A stretch of 43,585 nt of DNA from Bacteroidales bacterium Bact_23 (lineage in GTDB: Bacteria > Bacteroidota > Bacteroidia > Bacteroidales > Lentimicrobiaceae). Below, one piece after another: positions 43,441 through 43,585 of this stretch (its first letter is position 1; each line of letters starts with the position of its first letter). The stretch is from assembly GCA_001603685.1 (NCBI GenBank), contig LUZO01000043.1, positions 1 to 43,585 on the forward strand, in the 5' to 3' direction. Made by a program: the position numbers and the translations under genes. The notes beneath the pieces were generated by a model that was given only the letters and a program-made list of their open reading frames with translations, was not told where the DNA came from and made no database searches.

Positions 43441-43585
43441 CTAATCAAATATCCTATCCTTGCCTATCATATCCTTAATGTTCTCAGTATGCCTGGTTTG
43501 AATTTCTTTGTTGGCCCCATTTTCAACGGCCTTTTGTAAAACACTCAGCATTTCTTCTTTATATGAATAATGGATTGGCTCATTA
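43441..43585 (-). CDS. 3' end of an unidentified gene (cut by the window edge)
   Basis: The minus strand has an open frame of 47 codons from the window edge to a TAG at 43441-43443. The visible C-terminus contains YSYKEEMLSVLQKAVENGA and ends in MIGKDRIFD; it is charged and helical, with sensible codon use. An internal ATG would leave only 36 residues, so a truncated longer gene is more likely. I do not recognise it. It is probably the first visible gene of an operon with the frameshifted gene and the protease-nuclease. Confidence 0.5.
   Translation of the reverse strand, partial: NEPIHYSYKEEMLSVLQKAVENGANKEIQTRHTENIKDMIGKDRIFD

Noticed and set aside
1..43585. CRISPR arrays, tRNA/rRNA genes, insertion sequences or prophage
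   Set aside because: No regular direct repeats, cloverleaf-type sequences, transposase motifs or phage structural genes were recognised on either strand.

Overview
The window looks like a chromosomal segment of an anaerobic, fermentative member of the Bacteroidota (class Bacteroidia, outside the classic gut Bacteroides). Evidence: two surface proteins with type IX secretion sorting domains (9945-11885 and 33614-34900), several upstream elements of the TAnnTTTG (-7) type used by the Bacteroidota sigma factor, few Shine-Dalgarno sequences, pyruvate:ferredoxin oxidoreductase and a large [FeFe]-hydrogenase locus. No rRNA, tRNA, CRISPR array or insertion sequence was seen.

Layout. 1-8.6 kb: sppA, 5-formyltetrahydrofolate cyclo-ligase, an e(P4)-type lipoprotein phosphatase, nifJ (PFOR), and a divergent dihydroorotate-dehydrogenase-like gene. 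8.6-17.2 kb: a DMT transporter, a T9SS cargo protein, a small membrane-anchored protein, an aspartate-type aminotransferase, a pair of nucleotide-sugar dehydrogenases (WlbA-like and TviB/WbpO-like) and a GNAT acetyltransferase. 17.2-33.6 kb: the hydrogenase region. 33.6-40.9 kb: a second T9SS protein, a CoA-binding protein, inorganic pyrophosphatase, clpB and dnaX. 41.0-43.6 kb: an A+T-richer accessory patch with a trypsin-like protease/DNA-RNA nuclease fusion, a frameshifted small gene and the 3' end of another gene.

The hydrogenase region is two divergent transcription units around a 320-bp intergenic region (20997-21316) that carries two tandem Rex-type operators. Leftward: a [2Fe-2S] thioredoxin-like protein, a sensory [FeFe]-hydrogenase with a PAS domain (HydS, phosphatase-linked type), a SpoIIE/PP2C-type phosphatase and an OsmC protein. 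Rightward: the three subunits of an NAD-linked, probably electron-bifurcating hydrogenase (HydC, HydB, HydA), a second H-cluster sensor fused directly to a histidine kinase, a stand-alone receiver, a receiver-histidine kinase protein, the redox repressor Rex, RibF (FMN/FAD synthesis), a metallo-beta-lactamase-fold hydrolase, the H-cluster maturase HydG and two tandem TM1266-like small proteins. HydE and HydF are not in the window. The working model is that PFOR reduces ferredoxin, HydABC uses ferredoxin and NADH to make H2, Rex reads NADH/NAD+, and two H-cluster sensors read H2 or redox state and pass it to a kinase/receiver chain and to a phosphatase.

Most unusual points: catalytic HydA has Asp in place of the proton-transfer Cys (position 299, same number as in clostridial CpI) and Leu in place of Glu279; histidine-kinase-linked and phosphatase-linked hydrogenase sensors sit together with no DNA-binding output in the receivers; tandem Rex operators precede an operon that encodes Rex; and a protease-nuclease fusion with no signal peptide sits behind small accessory genes, which resembles a conflict or defence effector.
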